Below are positions 7,999 through 17,417 of a stretch of DNA of 64,000 nt, piece after piece. Source of the stretch: Chelonobacter sp050613185 (GTDB lineage: Bacteria; Pseudomonadota; Gammaproteobacteria; Enterobacterales; Pasteurellaceae); NCBI RefSeq assembly GCF_050613185.1, contig NZ_CP192511.1:1798001-1862000 (forward strand), written 5' to 3'. The number at the start of each line of letters is the position of its first letter. Position 1 is the first letter of the stretch. A program made the position numbers and the translations under genes. The notes below the pieces were generated by a model. The model was not told where the DNA came from and ran no database searches. It was given only the letters and a program-made list of their open reading frames with translations.

Positions 7999-8853
7999 TT
8001 AGTGGTGTTCGCGAGTCAAATACCACTGCATTAAGGCGATACACACCGCACCGCCCACGATATTCCCTAGTGTCACCGGGATTAAATTTTTAACAATAAA
8101 ATGCGCCGCATCCAAATCGGCATATTGTGCCGTATTAAGACCAAGTGTCTGCCAAAATTCAGGGCTGCTGTAGTGTGCAGTTACAATCCCCATCGGGATC
8201 ATAAACATATTGGCAACACAGTGCTCGAAGCCGGAGGCGACAAACATCGAAATCGGCAGAATCGCCGCCAGTGTTTTATCCGTCAGGGTTTTACCGGCAT
8301 ACGCCATCCACACCGCGATACACACCATAATGTTACAAAAAATACCCAGACTAAAGGCTTCGACCCAGGTGTGGTGGATTTTGTGCTGAGCAGTATTCAA
8401 AATCACCAAGCCCCATTTGCCGTCCGCCGCCATCGTTTGTCCGCCGAACCAAACCAGCGCGACGATAAACAGACTGCCGACAAAATTTCCGGCATAAACC
8501 GCACCCCAGTTACGCAACATTTGGAAGGTGCTGATTTTCTTCTCCACCCGAGCCAAAACCGTCATGGTTGAGGAGGTGAACAGCTCGTTACCGCAGACAA
8601 TCACCATGATAATCCCGAGTGAAAACACTATGCCGCCGACAAATTTCGCCATGCCCCAAGCGACATCGGCTGCGCCGGTTTGCGTGGTGGCATAAAAGAC
8701 AAAGGCAATCGCGATAAACGCCCCCGCCGGAATTGCCGACATAAAAGAAAGAAACTGATTTTTTTGTGCCTTATACGCCCCGGCATTCACCGCCACCGTG
8801 GTAATCTGCGCCGGATTCAACATATTGGAGGAGTTATTTGTATCTGTGCTCAT
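7999..8853 (-). CDS. focA: Formate channel/transporter
   Basis: 284-residue inner-membrane protein with six hydrophobic helices, member of the formate-nitrite transporter family (pentameric channel). It exports or imports formate made by PflB. Seen: family segments AFVFYATTQTG, GNELFTSSTM and FGFEHCVANMF-like SGFEHCVANMF (about residues 205-216), containing the pore His. First gene of the focA-pflB unit. Confidence 0.93.
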   Translation of the reverse strand: MSTDTNNSSNMLNPAQITTVAVNAGAYKAQKNQFLSFMSAIPAGAFIAIAFVFYATTQTGAADVAWGMAKFVGGIVFSLGIIMVIVCGNELFTSSTMTVLARVEKKISTFQMLRNWGAVYAGNFVGSLFIVALVWFGGQTMAADGKWGLVILNTAQHKIHHTWVEAFSLGIFCNIMVCIAVWMAYAGKTLTDKTLAAILPISMFVASGFEHCVANMFMIPMGIVTAHYSSPEFWQTLGLNTAQYADLDAAHFIVKNLIPVTLGNIVGGAVCIALMQWYLTREHH

Positions 8854-9252
8854 CTTTGATTGTTTCCCTCGAAACTAAACATTTTTTTAAGATTTATTAT
8901 TTTTTTTTAGCATTATAATTTTTTGCTGATACACAAACAAATCATTTTGAGACGCTATTCTATGTTATCTCACAAACTGTGATATAGATCAAATCAGGCT
9001 GTTAAGGCAGGGTTAAGATGTTATTTTATGGTTAAATTTGTGTTTTGATATTTAACGGAAAAGTGCTGATTGTGTAAACAAAGAGATTATAGTTTGGGAT
9101 TATTTAGTAGGTGAAATAGCGTTCATGTTATTTTCTTGAACTCCTCTCATTTGTTGGTAGCATACTGGGATTTTTGCGCAATAGCAACTTGCCAAAAACC
9201 GTTAACTTCATTATTCTGGCTTCAATTTGTAGCAGATAATAAGGATAGCAGA
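8854..9252. other. Divergent intergenic region between focA and hinT
   Basis: About 400 bases without a convincing gene. It holds the FNR/CRP-like site of focA (8979-8992) and is otherwise AT-rich. A longer in-frame extension of hinT back to 9136 exists but lacks family similarity and a ribosome site. Confidence 0.6.
8979..8992 (-). promoter_or_regulatory. FNR box upstream of focA
   Basis: Minus-strand TTGATCTATATCAC matches the FNR consensus TTGAT-N4-ATCAA at nine of ten specified positions, and the flanking TGTGATATAGATCAAA also resembles a CRP site. Anaerobic activation of focA-pflB by FNR is well established in enterics and H. influenzae relatives; binding here is inferred. Confidence 0.65.
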
Positions 9253-9618
9253 ATGACAACGACAGCCGCGCCGCAAGAAACGATTTTCAGTAAAATTATC
9301 CGTCGTGAAATTCCGGCGGATGTGGTGTATCAAGATGAATTGGTGACCGCATTTCGTGATATTTCGCCCCAAGCCCCGACCCATATTTTGATTATTCCGA
9401 ATAAGCTGATTCCGACCGTCAATGCGGTGACGGCCGAAGACGAACAGGCTTTGGGGCGTCTGTTTGTGGTGGCGGCGAAAATCGCGCAGCAAGAGGGCAT
9501 TGCCACAGAGGGCTATCGCTTAATTGTGAATTGTAACCGGCACGGCGGGCAAGAGGTGTTTCATTTGCATATGCACTTGGTCGGCGGCAAAAAACTGGGC
9601 GCAATGTTGGCAAAATAG
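9253..9618 (+). CDS. hinT: HIT-family purine nucleoside phosphoramidase
   Basis: 121 residues from ATG at 9253 with AAGGA upstream. Hydrolyses AMP-lysine/phosphoramidates in the cytoplasm. Seen: ETIFSKIIRREIPADVVYQD at the start and the histidine triad HLHMHLVGG (about residues 99-107). First gene of the hinT-ycfL-thiK-nagZ cluster, whose order is conserved in gamma-proteobacteria (E. coli has lpoB between ycfL and thiK). Confidence 0.93.
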   Translation: MTTTAAPQETIFSKIIRREIPADVVYQDELVTAFRDISPQAPTHILIIPNKLIPTVNAVTAEDEQALGRLFVVAAKIAQQEGIATEGYRLIVNCNRHGGQEVFHLHMHLVGGKKLGAMLAK

Positions 9619-9627
9619 GAATCATTG

Positions 9628-9987
9628 ATGAAACGTTTTCTTCTTATTATGTTCGGCAGTGCCATGTTAGCGGCGTGTTCCAGTGCGCCGCCGCGTTATT
9701 TAGCTGACAGCGAGCCGATTGTGAATATCGACGCCGGCGTAGCCGCGGCAATTGAGGTGAAAGCCGGCGCCGAGCAGGTGGGGTTGACCAATATTAGCCA
9801 ACGGCTGTTGGCATTACAGTATCAAATCACGTGGTATGATAAAGATGGCGTGACTCAGCTCAAAGACTGGTCGCAATTGCCGCAATGGGTGCAATTGGCG
9901 TTACCGCCGCAGCAACGTGAAATCATTGGTTTGGAAAAACCGACCCGGAACAGCAGTAATTATCGTATTTATATTAAAGGGCATTAG
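9628..9987 (+). CDS. ycfL: YcfL-family outer-membrane lipoprotein
   Basis: 119 residues. The ATG at 9628 has AGGA upstream and follows hinT by 9 bases. Lipobox SAMLAAC puts the acylated Cys at about residue 17. The rest is a single small beta-rich domain of the DUF1425/YcfL type (GLTNISQRLLALQYQITWYD). Molecular role unknown; position between hinT and thiK supports the family assignment. Confidence 0.8.
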   Translation: MKRFLLIMFGSAMLAACSSAPPRYLADSEPIVNIDAGVAAAIEVKAGAEQVGLTNISQRLLALQYQITWYDKDGVTQLKDWSQLPQWVQLALPPQQREIIGLEKPTRNSSNYRIYIKGH

Positions 9988-9994
9988 ATAAGCC

Positions 9995-10801
9995 GTGTCA
10001 TTATCCTCGATTCTGAATGCCGATTTTTGGACGGCAAAAGTCGTTTCTTGCCAGCCATTGGCGGGCGCGAGCGGCGATTCTTACGGCGTGCAACTGGAGA
10101 ATCGGCAACGGTTTCTGCTGCGTCGGCAAAATGAGACGTTGCAACGCTTGGGAGCCGGGCGCGAATTTGAGGCGGATCTGCTATTCAGCCTGCAACTGTT
10201 GCCGTTTGTGCCATCGGTTTTTCATCAGGGGAATGATTTTCTGGTGCAACATTGGGTCGAAGGCGAACCGTTGGCGCAATGGAACGAACCGCACTTGGCG
10301 CAATTGGCGCTGAATTTACAGCAGTTACACCATTTTTCGGTGCTGCATTCGGCGGAAATCAATACGTTGCCACAGTTGGATCTGATTCGGCGGATTTTTT
10401 CCTTGTTGCAACAACTGCCGTCAGAACAGCATGGCGGTTGGCTAATGCAATTGGATCAATTAACCCCTTTTGTTGAAAGTGAGATTCAAGTGATTGCCCA
10501 CCATGATCTTCATCCGCACAATATTATCGTACAGCCGGATGGCAGTTTCAAACTCCTCGATTGGGAATATGCGGCATGGTCCGAACCCGCCTTGGAAATG
10601 GCGTTTTTATTGGCGAATAACGAATTAAGCCAGGATCAGCAGCGCTATTTATTGCAATATTATTTGCAGGGAAACACTTTGTTGCAAAAAGAATGGGCGT
10701 TCGGTCAGGCGATTGCGAGTTATTTGCCGTGGGTGAAATTGCTCAACCGTTTGTGGTGGCAAGTGCGGCAAACGCTTGCGTCCGAATCTGTCGCGCAATA
10801 G
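9995..10801 (+). CDS. thiK: Thiamine kinase-like phosphotransferase
   Basis: 268 residues starting at GTG 9995, seven bases after ycfL, with only a weak ribosome site, so translational coupling is likely. Aminoglycoside-phosphotransferase/choline-kinase fold: Brenner-type loop HHDLHPHN (about residues 169-176) with catalytic Asp, then LLDWEYA (about 188-194) with the metal-binding Asp. Gene order next to nagZ matches E. coli thiK (ycfN), which phosphorylates salvaged thiamine. Substrate is inferred from synteny. Confidence 0.75.
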   Translation: MSLSSILNADFWTAKVVSCQPLAGASGDSYGVQLENRQRFLLRRQNETLQRLGAGREFEADLLFSLQLLPFVPSVFHQGNDFLVQHWVEGEPLAQWNEPHLAQLALNLQQLHHFSVLHSAEINTLPQLDLIRRIFSLLQQLPSEQHGGWLMQLDQLTPFVESEIQVIAHHDLHPHNIIVQPDGSFKLLDWEYAAWSEPALEMAFLLANNELSQDQQRYLLQYYLQGNTLLQKEWAFGQAIASYLPWVKLLNRLWWQVRQTLASESVAQ

Positions 10802-10839
10802 ACAAAATATAATCGCAAACACGTATAACAGGAAATTTT

Positions 10840-11886
10840 ATGTCGACACTACTTATTGACTTGCAAGCCTATGAATTAACTACGGAAGAAGTGGAATTGT
10901 TGCAACATCCGCTTGTCGCAGGGGTGATTTTATTCAGCCGTAACTTTCACGATCGCCAACAACTGCAAGGCTTAATTCAATCGGTGCGGCAGCGGGTGAA
11001 CAAGCCGCTGTTAATCACGGTTGATCAAGAGGGTGGTCGGGTGCAGCGTTTCCGGGACGGTTTTAGCTGTTTACCGGCAATGCAAGCCTTCGCCGCACTT
11101 GAAAGCGATGTTTTAAAACAACGACAACTGGCACAACAAGCCGGTTGGTTAATGGCGGCGGAAATGACCGCATTGGATATTGACCTCAGTTTTGCACCGG
11201 TGTTGGATTTAGGACATCAAAGCAAAGCCATTGGCGATCGCAGTTTCGGGGATGAAGTGCGGTCGGTGAGTGCGCTGGCGGAGGCATTTATCGACGGCAT
11301 GGCGCAAGCCGGCATGGCGGCAACCGGCAAACATTTTCCGGGGCACGGACACGTTATCGCCGATTCGCATTTGGAAACGCCGATTGACGGGCGTGCCAAA
11401 GAGATGATTTTTGCCCACGATATCCAGCCGTTTGCCGAGTTGATTCAGCGGGGCAAATTACAAGCGGTAATGCCGGCACATGTGATTTACAGCCAATGTG
11501 ACAGCCAACCGGCGAGCGGTTCGGCGTATTGGCTGAAAACGGTATTGCGCCAACAGCTCGGTTTCGACGGCGCGATTTTCTCCGATGATCTGGGCATGAA
11601 AGGCGCTGGTTTTATGGGGGATTTTGTGGAACGCTGTCAAGCCTCGCTTAACGCCGGTTGCGATCTGTTATTGCTGTGCAATAAACGCGAGGGCGTGATT
11701 CAGGTGTTGGATAATCTGCAACATCAAGCCGACCCGGAAAGCCAAGTGCGGTTAAACCGTTTGTTTAAACGGAAAACCATCGAATGGAACAGCCTGCAAG
11801 CCACAAGCCGTTGGGTTGAGGCAAACCGCACTTTAGAGCAATTGCAACAATGCTGGTTGGAGCAAAAAGCTGCATTTGTAAAATAA
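10840..11886 (+). CDS. nagZ: Beta-N-acetylglucosaminidase for cell-wall recycling
   Basis: 348 residues, glycoside hydrolase family 3. Removes GlcNAc from anhydro-muropeptides in the cytoplasm. Seen: ITVDQEGGRVQRF (about residues 59-71) and KHFPGHGHVIADSH (about 166-179), the loop with the catalytic His-Asp dyad, and FSDDLGMKGA (about 246-255) with the Asp nucleophile. Conserved place after thiK. Confidence 0.95.
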   Translation: MSTLLIDLQAYELTTEEVELLQHPLVAGVILFSRNFHDRQQLQGLIQSVRQRVNKPLLITVDQEGGRVQRFRDGFSCLPAMQAFAALESDVLKQRQLAQQAGWLMAAEMTALDIDLSFAPVLDLGHQSKAIGDRSFGDEVRSVSALAEAFIDGMAQAGMAATGKHFPGHGHVIADSHLETPIDGRAKEMIFAHDIQPFAELIQRGKLQAVMPAHVIYSQCDSQPASGSAYWLKTVLRQQLGFDGAIFSDDLGMKGAGFMGDFVERCQASLNAGCDLLLLCNKREGVIQVLDNLQHQADPESQVRLNRLFKRKTIEWNSLQATSRWVEANRTLEQLQQCWLEQKAAFVK

Positions 11887-11908
11887 GCATTTGCTATGTT
11901 GAATGCAA

Positions 11909-12009
11909 GGTCGGATTAGGTATCCGCCCGAACCGCACTTTGCATTTTTCCATTATAGATTAAATGCTTATACCGCACTTCGTAAACGAGCGGATATCTA
12001 ATCCGCCCC
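11909..12009. repeat. 101-bp palindromic intergenic repeat, copy A
   Basis: Bounded by inverted ends (GGTCGGATTAGGTATCCGC at the left, GCGGATATCTAATCCGCCCC at the right), each itself palindromic, and carrying two uptake signals inside. Its reverse complement aligns over its whole length with a second copy at 42119-42219, including the internal TTTACGAAGTGCGGTATAAG. It looks like a small non-coding mobile or REP-like element between nagZ and rlmC. Confidence 0.8.
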
Positions 12010-12058
12010 TATTTTTGTTACCAAATAAATTTACCGATTGGAAAGATAATAAATAATA

Positions 12059-13261
12059 ATGAACCGTTTAACCTGCCTTTATCATCAACAGCGACAATGC
12101 GATTCCTGTCAGTGGTTGAATTTGGATTACGACCAACAGTTGGCGAAAAAACAGCAGCATTTGCAGCAGCAACTGGCGAAGTTGGATTTAACCGGTGCAG
12201 AATGGTTTGTGCCGTTTGCCTCGCCGCTCAGCGGTTTTCGTAATAAAGCGAAAATGGTGGTCAGCGGCAGTGTCGAGCGGCCGATTTTGGGCATTATCAA
12301 TGATCCCGATGATCCGCAAAGTGCGGTTGATCTCTGCGGCTGCCCACTGTATCCCGCCAGCATTCAAGCGGTGTTTCCGCAGTTGAAAGATTTTATCGCC
12401 CGCGCCGGATTAGTGCCGTATAACCTGTTGAAACGTAAAGGCGAGCTGAAATATATTCTGCTGACGGAAAGCCGTTACAGCGGCAAACTGCTGCTGCGTT
12501 TTGTGCTGCGCAGTGAAGCCAAGTTGGCGTTAATTCGGCGCGAATTAGCCGGTTTATTACAGCGTTTGCCGAAGCTGGCGGTGGTGTCGGTCAATATTCA
12601 AGCGCAGCACGCGGCAATTTTAGAGGGCGAACAGGAAATTTTTCTGACCGGGCTACAGGTGTTGGAAGAGCGGTTTAACGGCATTCCGCTGTTTATCCGT
12701 CCGCAGGGTTTTTTCCAAACCAATCCGACGGTGGCGAGTGCGTTGTACCGGCAAGCGCAAGAATGGATAGAAAATCTGCCGATTTCCCATGTGTGGGATC
12801 TGTTTTGCGGCGTCGGTGGTTTCGGACTGCACTGTTTATCGGCTTTGAAAGCTCGGCAATCGGATATTTTTACCCGCTTAACCGGGATTGAAATCTCCGC
12901 TTCGGCAATTGCCAGCGCCAAGTTATCGGCAGCACGGTTGGGCTTGACGCAAGGGCAAAGTGCGGTTGAATTCCGTTCGTTAGATTCCGCCGCATTTGCG
13001 GCTCGGGAAACGCAACGGCAAAAACCGCAATTAGTGATTGTCAATCCGCCACGGCGCGGCATCGGCAAACCTTTAGCCGGGTTTTTGAATGAGTTTGCAC
13101 CGCACTTTATCCTGTATTCCAGTTGCAATGCGAGCAGCATGGCAAAGGATTTGGCGTTATTGACGGATTATCGGATAATCAAAATCCGTCTGTTTGATAT
13201 GTTCCCGCACACGGCGCACCTCGAGACGCTCGTATTACTTGTCAAGGAAATAGACCAATAA
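12059..13261 (+). CDS. rlmC: 23S rRNA (uracil-5-)-methyltransferase RlmC
   Basis: 400 residues. SAM-dependent methylation of U747 in 23S rRNA. Seen: N-terminal cysteines C-x7-C-x2-C (CLYHQQRQCDSCQWL) that with a later Cys bind a 4Fe-4S cluster; SAM loop DLFCGVGGFGLH (about 241-252); NPPRRGIG (about 334-341); and the catalytic Cys in YSSCNASSMAKDL. Slightly longer than the E. coli enzyme (375). RlmD paralogue is the alternative, but the N-terminus favours RlmC. Confidence 0.9.
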   Translation: MNRLTCLYHQQRQCDSCQWLNLDYDQQLAKKQQHLQQQLAKLDLTGAEWFVPFASPLSGFRNKAKMVVSGSVERPILGIINDPDDPQSAVDLCGCPLYPASIQAVFPQLKDFIARAGLVPYNLLKRKGELKYILLTESRYSGKLLLRFVLRSEAKLALIRRELAGLLQRLPKLAVVSVNIQAQHAAILEGEQEIFLTGLQVLEERFNGIPLFIRPQGFFQTNPTVASALYRQAQEWIENLPISHVWDLFCGVGGFGLHCLSALKARQSDIFTRLTGIEISASAIASAKLSAARLGLTQGQSAVEFRSLDSAAFAARETQRQKPQLVIVNPPRRGIGKPLAGFLNEFAPHFILYSSCNASSMAKDLALLTDYRIIKIRLFDMFPHTAHLETLVLLVKEIDQ

Positions 13262-13351
13262 CAGAAAAAGCGAATCAGGAAGACACTAAGAAGCCTGTCG
13301 TGCCGGCCGTGATGACGTGCCGCTGTGATTACAATGCCAAACCGAGACGGT

Positions 13352-13600
13352 TTAATGCTCAATCGGATTATTGTCAATAATCACCGTAGCATTGGCGCGT
13401 CTGGTATAAGGATCGTTTGACCGGGTTTGTAATTGCTGTTCCTGTATTTTCTGTTTTTCTTGTGCAATAACAGCAACTTCCTCACACTCTATATTGAAAT
13501 CGGTGATGTTCACCCGGTTAACTTCTTTGGTGTAGTCCGGTCTGGCTATCGCTTGCTGACAAAGCATTGATACAAGCAACAGATAAAATATATTTCTCAT
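13352..13600 (-). CDS. Small secreted protein of unknown function
   Basis: 82 residues. Cleavable signal peptide (MRNIFYLLLVSMLCQQAIARP, cleavage near residue 19), then a charged, Gln/Glu-rich region (about 37-60) predicted to be helical. I recognise no family. Stands alone, convergent with rlmC, with no clear partner. A periplasmic small protein is the best guess. Confidence 0.55.
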   Translation of the reverse strand: MRNIFYLLLVSMLCQQAIARPDYTKEVNRVNITDFNIECEEVAVIAQEKQKIQEQQLQTRSNDPYTRRANATVIIDNNPIEH

Positions 13601-13764
13601 TTTTTGCTACTCATATAAGTGTTGATGATGGAATGGAATAAATTTTGGCTAACAATATCTGAGTGGAATAAGTTTACTTTTCCGCTTAATGCTTTTTGAT
13701 ATAGCGTATTCTTAACATTATGGTAATTCATGCTAATTTGCGTCAGGAAGGGCGGTTGAATCTG

Positions 13765-13920
<156 letters not shown>

Positions 13921-14069
13921 TCTGTCTATGTAAAAAATCAGCCATATTAAAACATTTTTTTACAACAAAAGCTATTGTTGTTATGTTAATTTCCCTATTT
14001 TCTCTAACAATTGTGCTAAAATCTGCTTTTAATGCCTATTATTGTAAATAATTGCATATTTATCTTATA

Positions 14070-14597
14070 TCAATAACGCAAGTGTTTGGGATTAACGTAT
14101 TCAATTCCTCGATCCAGATAACCGATTCTTTCCAATTGTAGTAAGTGGCGTTTCGCCGGTAATCCGCCGCCAAATCCGGTCAACGCCAGATTTTTGCCTA
14201 AAATGCGGTGGCAAGGAATGATAATGCTGATTGGATTGCGCCCGACTGCACCGCCTACGGCACGCACCGCTTTCGGATTGCCGATTTGTTGTGCCAACTC
14301 GCCGTAACTGCTGAATTTGCCATAAGGAATTTGACGCAAGGCGTGCCACACTTGTTGTTGGAACGTCGTGCCTTGCGGGGCGAGCGGCAAATCGGAAAAG
14401 GTTTCAGCTTCGCCGTTAAAATAACGGCTAAGTGCGGTTTTGGTTGCGCTCAAAACCGCACTTTGTTCATCTTCTATCCAGTCGGTTGGTACGTTTGTTT
14501 GTTCTTGTTCGAATTCAACAGCGATCAGCGCTTGGTTTTTCTCTAATAACAATAAGTTACCAATAGGAGACGGGTAAAAACAGTAACGAATAGACAT
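14070..14597 (-). CDS. ogt: Methylated-DNA-protein-cysteine methyltransferase
   Basis: 175 residues from ATG 14597, chosen for the GGAGG site upstream. Repairs O6-methylguanine by suicidal transfer to its own Cys. Seen: active site IIPCHRI (about residues 126-132), helix-turn-helix region with YGELAQQIG-PKAVRAVGGA, and C-terminal GFGGGLPAKRHLL. Typical single-domain Ogt/Ada-C protein. Confidence 0.93.
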   Translation of the reverse strand: MSIRYCFYPSPIGNLLLLEKNQALIAVEFEQEQTNVPTDWIEDEQSAVLSATKTALSRYFNGEAETFSDLPLAPQGTTFQQQVWHALRQIPYGKFSSYGELAQQIGNPKAVRAVGGAVGRNPISIIIPCHRILGKNLALTGFGGGLPAKRHLLQLERIGYLDRGIEYVNPKHLRY

Positions 14598-14669
14598 AAA
14601 TGACCTCCGAAAATAAAAAAGACGCACCGATTACAGCACGCCTTTTGATTATAGGGCGGTTTGCCCTAA

Positions 14670-15974
14670 TTAGAAGCGGTAATTTAAATTTAAACCGTAA
14701 ATATTCGCAGTAGATTTGGCGGTAAATGTTGCTGGTAATTTACCCGCTTCAGCTTCTCTAAAGGTATTTTTGCTGGCACGTAAATGGGCATAGCCGACAT
14801 CTACTGATAAATCGTCAGTGAAGCGATAAGTTGCCCCTAAGCTATACCAAGTGCGGTCTGCGTCAGGAATTGAAATTGAAAAATAGCCTTCTTGAACCGG
14901 GGTTTCATCATAGGCAATACCGGCACGCAGTGTTAAAGCCGTGTCTACGTCATAACTTACCCCTAAGGCGATACGAGAGGAATCTTTGAATTTTTCTTGT
15001 TTTTCAAAGAGCAGTTCGCCGGCGCTTCCGCTGGCATGTAATTCTTGAAAACGGCTCCAACGGGTTAATTTATAGCTGTAGTGCATGGCAAATTTATCGG
15101 TCATTTTATGATAACCGGCAACTTCCCAGTAGGCAGGCAGATTTAAGGTCAAAGAACCCGGAATGGTTTCACCGCCGGTTGCATTTAGTCCCGGTCTGAC
15201 GGCATTTAAAATTGTTGGCAGTTGATTGGAATATTTTCCGTTAAAATCAATATCAACGTGTGAGTGGTAGGCAATACCGATACGGTTACGCTCGTTAAAT
15301 TCGTAGACTAAACCGGCATTCCAGCCGTAACCCCACTCTTTTCCTTCCAAGCGGGCTGCCGTTGTCGACGGAGTTAGCCCTAAAGCAGGCAGGAATGCGG
15401 CACTGGTCGCACCGAGGTGGCGCTCAATTAAGGCATCGGCATACACCGCATTGAAACCTAAACCGACACTCCAGTTTTGGTTTAAACGATAGGCGCCGCT
15501 AAGGTTAAAGTTAATCGCGGTTAAGTCGGTTTTTCCGGCATAAAAACCTGCTTCATAGCTGTCTGGAAACTCTGTCATGAGACCGTAGTTCACATTTATG
15601 CCGCCACCGACAGAAAATTTTTCGTTGAGCGGGTGAACATAATAAAGAGTGGGAATGATGGCATTCGGGGCGATATTATTTTGGTTGGCAGGAATATCAC
15701 CCTTTTGAGTGTGTAGCACGCCTTCCAAATTAACATTCGGATCGATATAAATCCCACCAACCGAAATTTCCGCCCGTTTAAATTGGGTCATTAATGCCGG
15801 ATTCACCGCCACAACCGAGGCATTTTCCGCAATTGCTGCATCGCCGGCATAGGCGCGACCCAAACCGGAAGTGGAAACTTCCACTAGTTGGAAGGCGGCG
15901 GCGGAAGCGGCACCGGCGGAAAGCGTTAGTGTCGTGGTTAATAGAATTTGATTGATTTTGTTTAATTTAAACAT
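14670..15974 (-). CDS. fadL: FadL-family outer-membrane protein (OmpP1)
   Basis: 434 residues. Signal peptide ending near ASA-A, mature start AAFQLVEVSTSGLGRAYAGD with the NPA box (VVAVNPALM) typical of FadL, whose N-terminal plug blocks the barrel; ends in Phe. Takes up long-chain fatty acids or other hydrophobic compounds across the outer membrane; in Haemophilus called OmpP1. It is divergent from yfcZ, as fadL and yfcZ are neighbours in E. coli. Confidence 0.9.
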   Translation of the reverse strand: MFKLNKINQILLTTTLTLSAGAASAAAFQLVEVSTSGLGRAYAGDAAIAENASVVAVNPALMTQFKRAEISVGGIYIDPNVNLEGVLHTQKGDIPANQNNIAPNAIIPTLYYVHPLNEKFSVGGGINVNYGLMTEFPDSYEAGFYAGKTDLTAINFNLSGAYRLNQNWSVGLGFNAVYADALIERHLGATSAAFLPALGLTPSTTAARLEGKEWGYGWNAGLVYEFNERNRIGIAYHSHVDIDFNGKYSNQLPTILNAVRPGLNATGGETIPGSLTLNLPAYWEVAGYHKMTDKFAMHYSYKLTRWSRFQELHASGSAGELLFEKQEKFKDSSRIALGVSYDVDTALTLRAGIAYDETPVQEGYFSISIPDADRTWYSLGATYRFTDDLSVDVGYAHLRASKNTFREAEAGKLPATFTAKSTANIYGLNLNYRF

Positions 15975-16190
15975 AGTAAGGTTCCATTAAAAATAAAAAA
16001 CAATGCGCTGTTGTAAAAATGTTAATGATTCTAATCAATCATGATCCCGATGGCAAATGTTTTCGTTTATTTATGTGATATTAACGCATATTTATTACTT
16101 TTTATGCGTTTGTCGGTGGGACAGTAACAACCATTTTGCTTTTTCTGTGATAAAATACCGTCACAATTTTAATTATATTTGGAGAAAAAA

Positions 16191-16484
16191 ATGACTACGG
16201 AACAAAAATGCAAAGCGGAAGAAAGTAAAGTATGCTGCTGTGTCGATGTCGGCACGATTATTGATAATGAAGATTGTGGCGTGCAGTTTGAGCAGGTTTA
16301 TGCCAGCGAGGCGCTTGCCCAAGAAGCATTGGCTTATTTAACCGAAAAAGCGCGGGCTGCGGAAAGCGATCCGGCAATCATTAATAGCAGTATCAGCCAA
16401 GTTGACGGCGGCTATTTACTGAAAGCGGATTTTGAATTCAGTTGCCAAGCGGAAAGCATGATTTTCCAATTGTCGACGCGCTAA
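16191..16484 (+). CDS. yfcZ: YfcZ/YiiS-family (DUF406) small protein
   Basis: 97 residues from ATG 16191 with GGAG upstream. Cys-rich N-terminus (CCCVDVGTIIDNEDC) followed by the family pattern FEQVYASEALAQEALAYL. Function unknown. Divergent from fadL, the same pairing as in E. coli, which supports the call. Confidence 0.85.
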   Translation: MTTEQKCKAEESKVCCCVDVGTIIDNEDCGVQFEQVYASEALAQEALAYLTEKARAAESDPAIINSSISQVDGGYLLKADFEFSCQAESMIFQLSTR

Positions 16485-16583
16485 TTGCCGTTGTGCTCAG
16501 TCGGAGTTGGGCGCGACCATGCCCATCTCCAAGCCGAATACCGCACTTTGAGCGGCGCGGTTAACATTGGCGTTTATGCTTGC

Positions 16584-17417
16584 CTAATCTTGATCAAAAT
16601 TGGCTTCCCAAGCCGAATTATCCAATCCATGCCCGAAGTGGCTTTCAACTAAACGCCGGGTGAAATCATTGCTCGGTTCGGTCAGCACGTCGCGCGTGCT
16701 GCCGTATTCCACCATGTGTCCTTCTTTCATCACCAACATATAATCGGAAATATGTTTGATAATTCCAACGTGTTGCCCCAAATAGATATAAGACAACCCC
16801 AACTGTTTTTGCAAATTCAGTAGCAGATTTAATAATTGGGTTTTCACCGAGGTGTCCATCGAGGCTAAGGCATTATCCAGAATCAGGATTTCCGGCTCCA
16901 GAATAACCGCGCGTGCCAGCGCCACCCGCTGTTTTTGGCTTTGCGACAAGGTGTAAATCGGAATATTGGCATGATCCGGATATAACCCGACCAAACGTAG
17001 GGTTTGATAGATTTTTTTGTTGCGCTGCGCTTCGTCCCAATTGGTGGTTAAACGCAGCGGGGTGTCGAGAATCTGCCCGATATTCAAGTGCGGTATCAGG
17101 CTGTTGTCGGGATCCTGCGACACCATACGGATGTGGCGGCAGCGGGATTGATAATCGCCGAATTGCAATTCCCGTCCTTTAAAACAAATTCTGCCTTTGC
17201 TGGGTTTGGTGATCCCGCCGATCATTTTTGCCAAGGTTGATTTGCCCGCGCCGTTTGCTCCGACGATAGCCAAGGTTGTCCCTTTTTCCAAACTGAAACT
17301 GATGTCGGTTACGGCGGCAAAAAGCCCCGAACGCCAGAAACTGTTATGATCGCGGAAGGATTTGCTGAGATCTTCCACTAACAGCAGAGAAGGGGAAGAA
17401 TTAGTTTGCGTCGCCAT
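16584..17417 (-). CDS. sapF: SapF, ATPase of the peptide ABC transporter
   Basis: 277 residues from ATG 17417, which overlaps sapD by 17 bases; the longer in-frame start adds sequence not typical of the family. Walker A GANGAGKST (about residues 54-62), signature LSQSQKQRVALARA, Walker B ILILDNALASMD, switch His in QHVG. The residue after the Walker B Asp, usually the catalytic Glu, is Asn here. With SapD it powers SapBC for antimicrobial-peptide and haem import. Last gene of sapABCDF; no sapZ follows. Confidence 0.9.
   Translation of the reverse strand: MATQTNSSPSLLLVEDLSKSFRDHNSFWRSGLFAAVTDISFSLEKGTTLAIVGANGAGKSTLAKMIGGITKPSKGRICFKGRELQFGDYQSRCRHIRMVSQDPDNSLIPHLNIGQILDTPLRLTTNWDEAQRNKKIYQTLRLVGLYPDHANIPIYTLSQSQKQRVALARAVILEPEILILDNALASMDTSVKTQLLNLLLNLQKQLGLSYIYLGQHVGIIKHISDYMLVMKEGHMVEYGSTRDVLTEPSNDFTRRLVESHFGHGLDNSAWEANFDQD

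Noticed and set aside
12598..13140. 180-residue minus-strand frame
   Set aside because: Antisense to rlmC, whose motifs are clear; composition is that of a shadow frame.
15975..16190. Fur box in the fadL-yfcZ interval (around 16019-16037)
   Set aside because: About 12 of 19 matches in an AT-rich region without an iron-related gene; not convincing.
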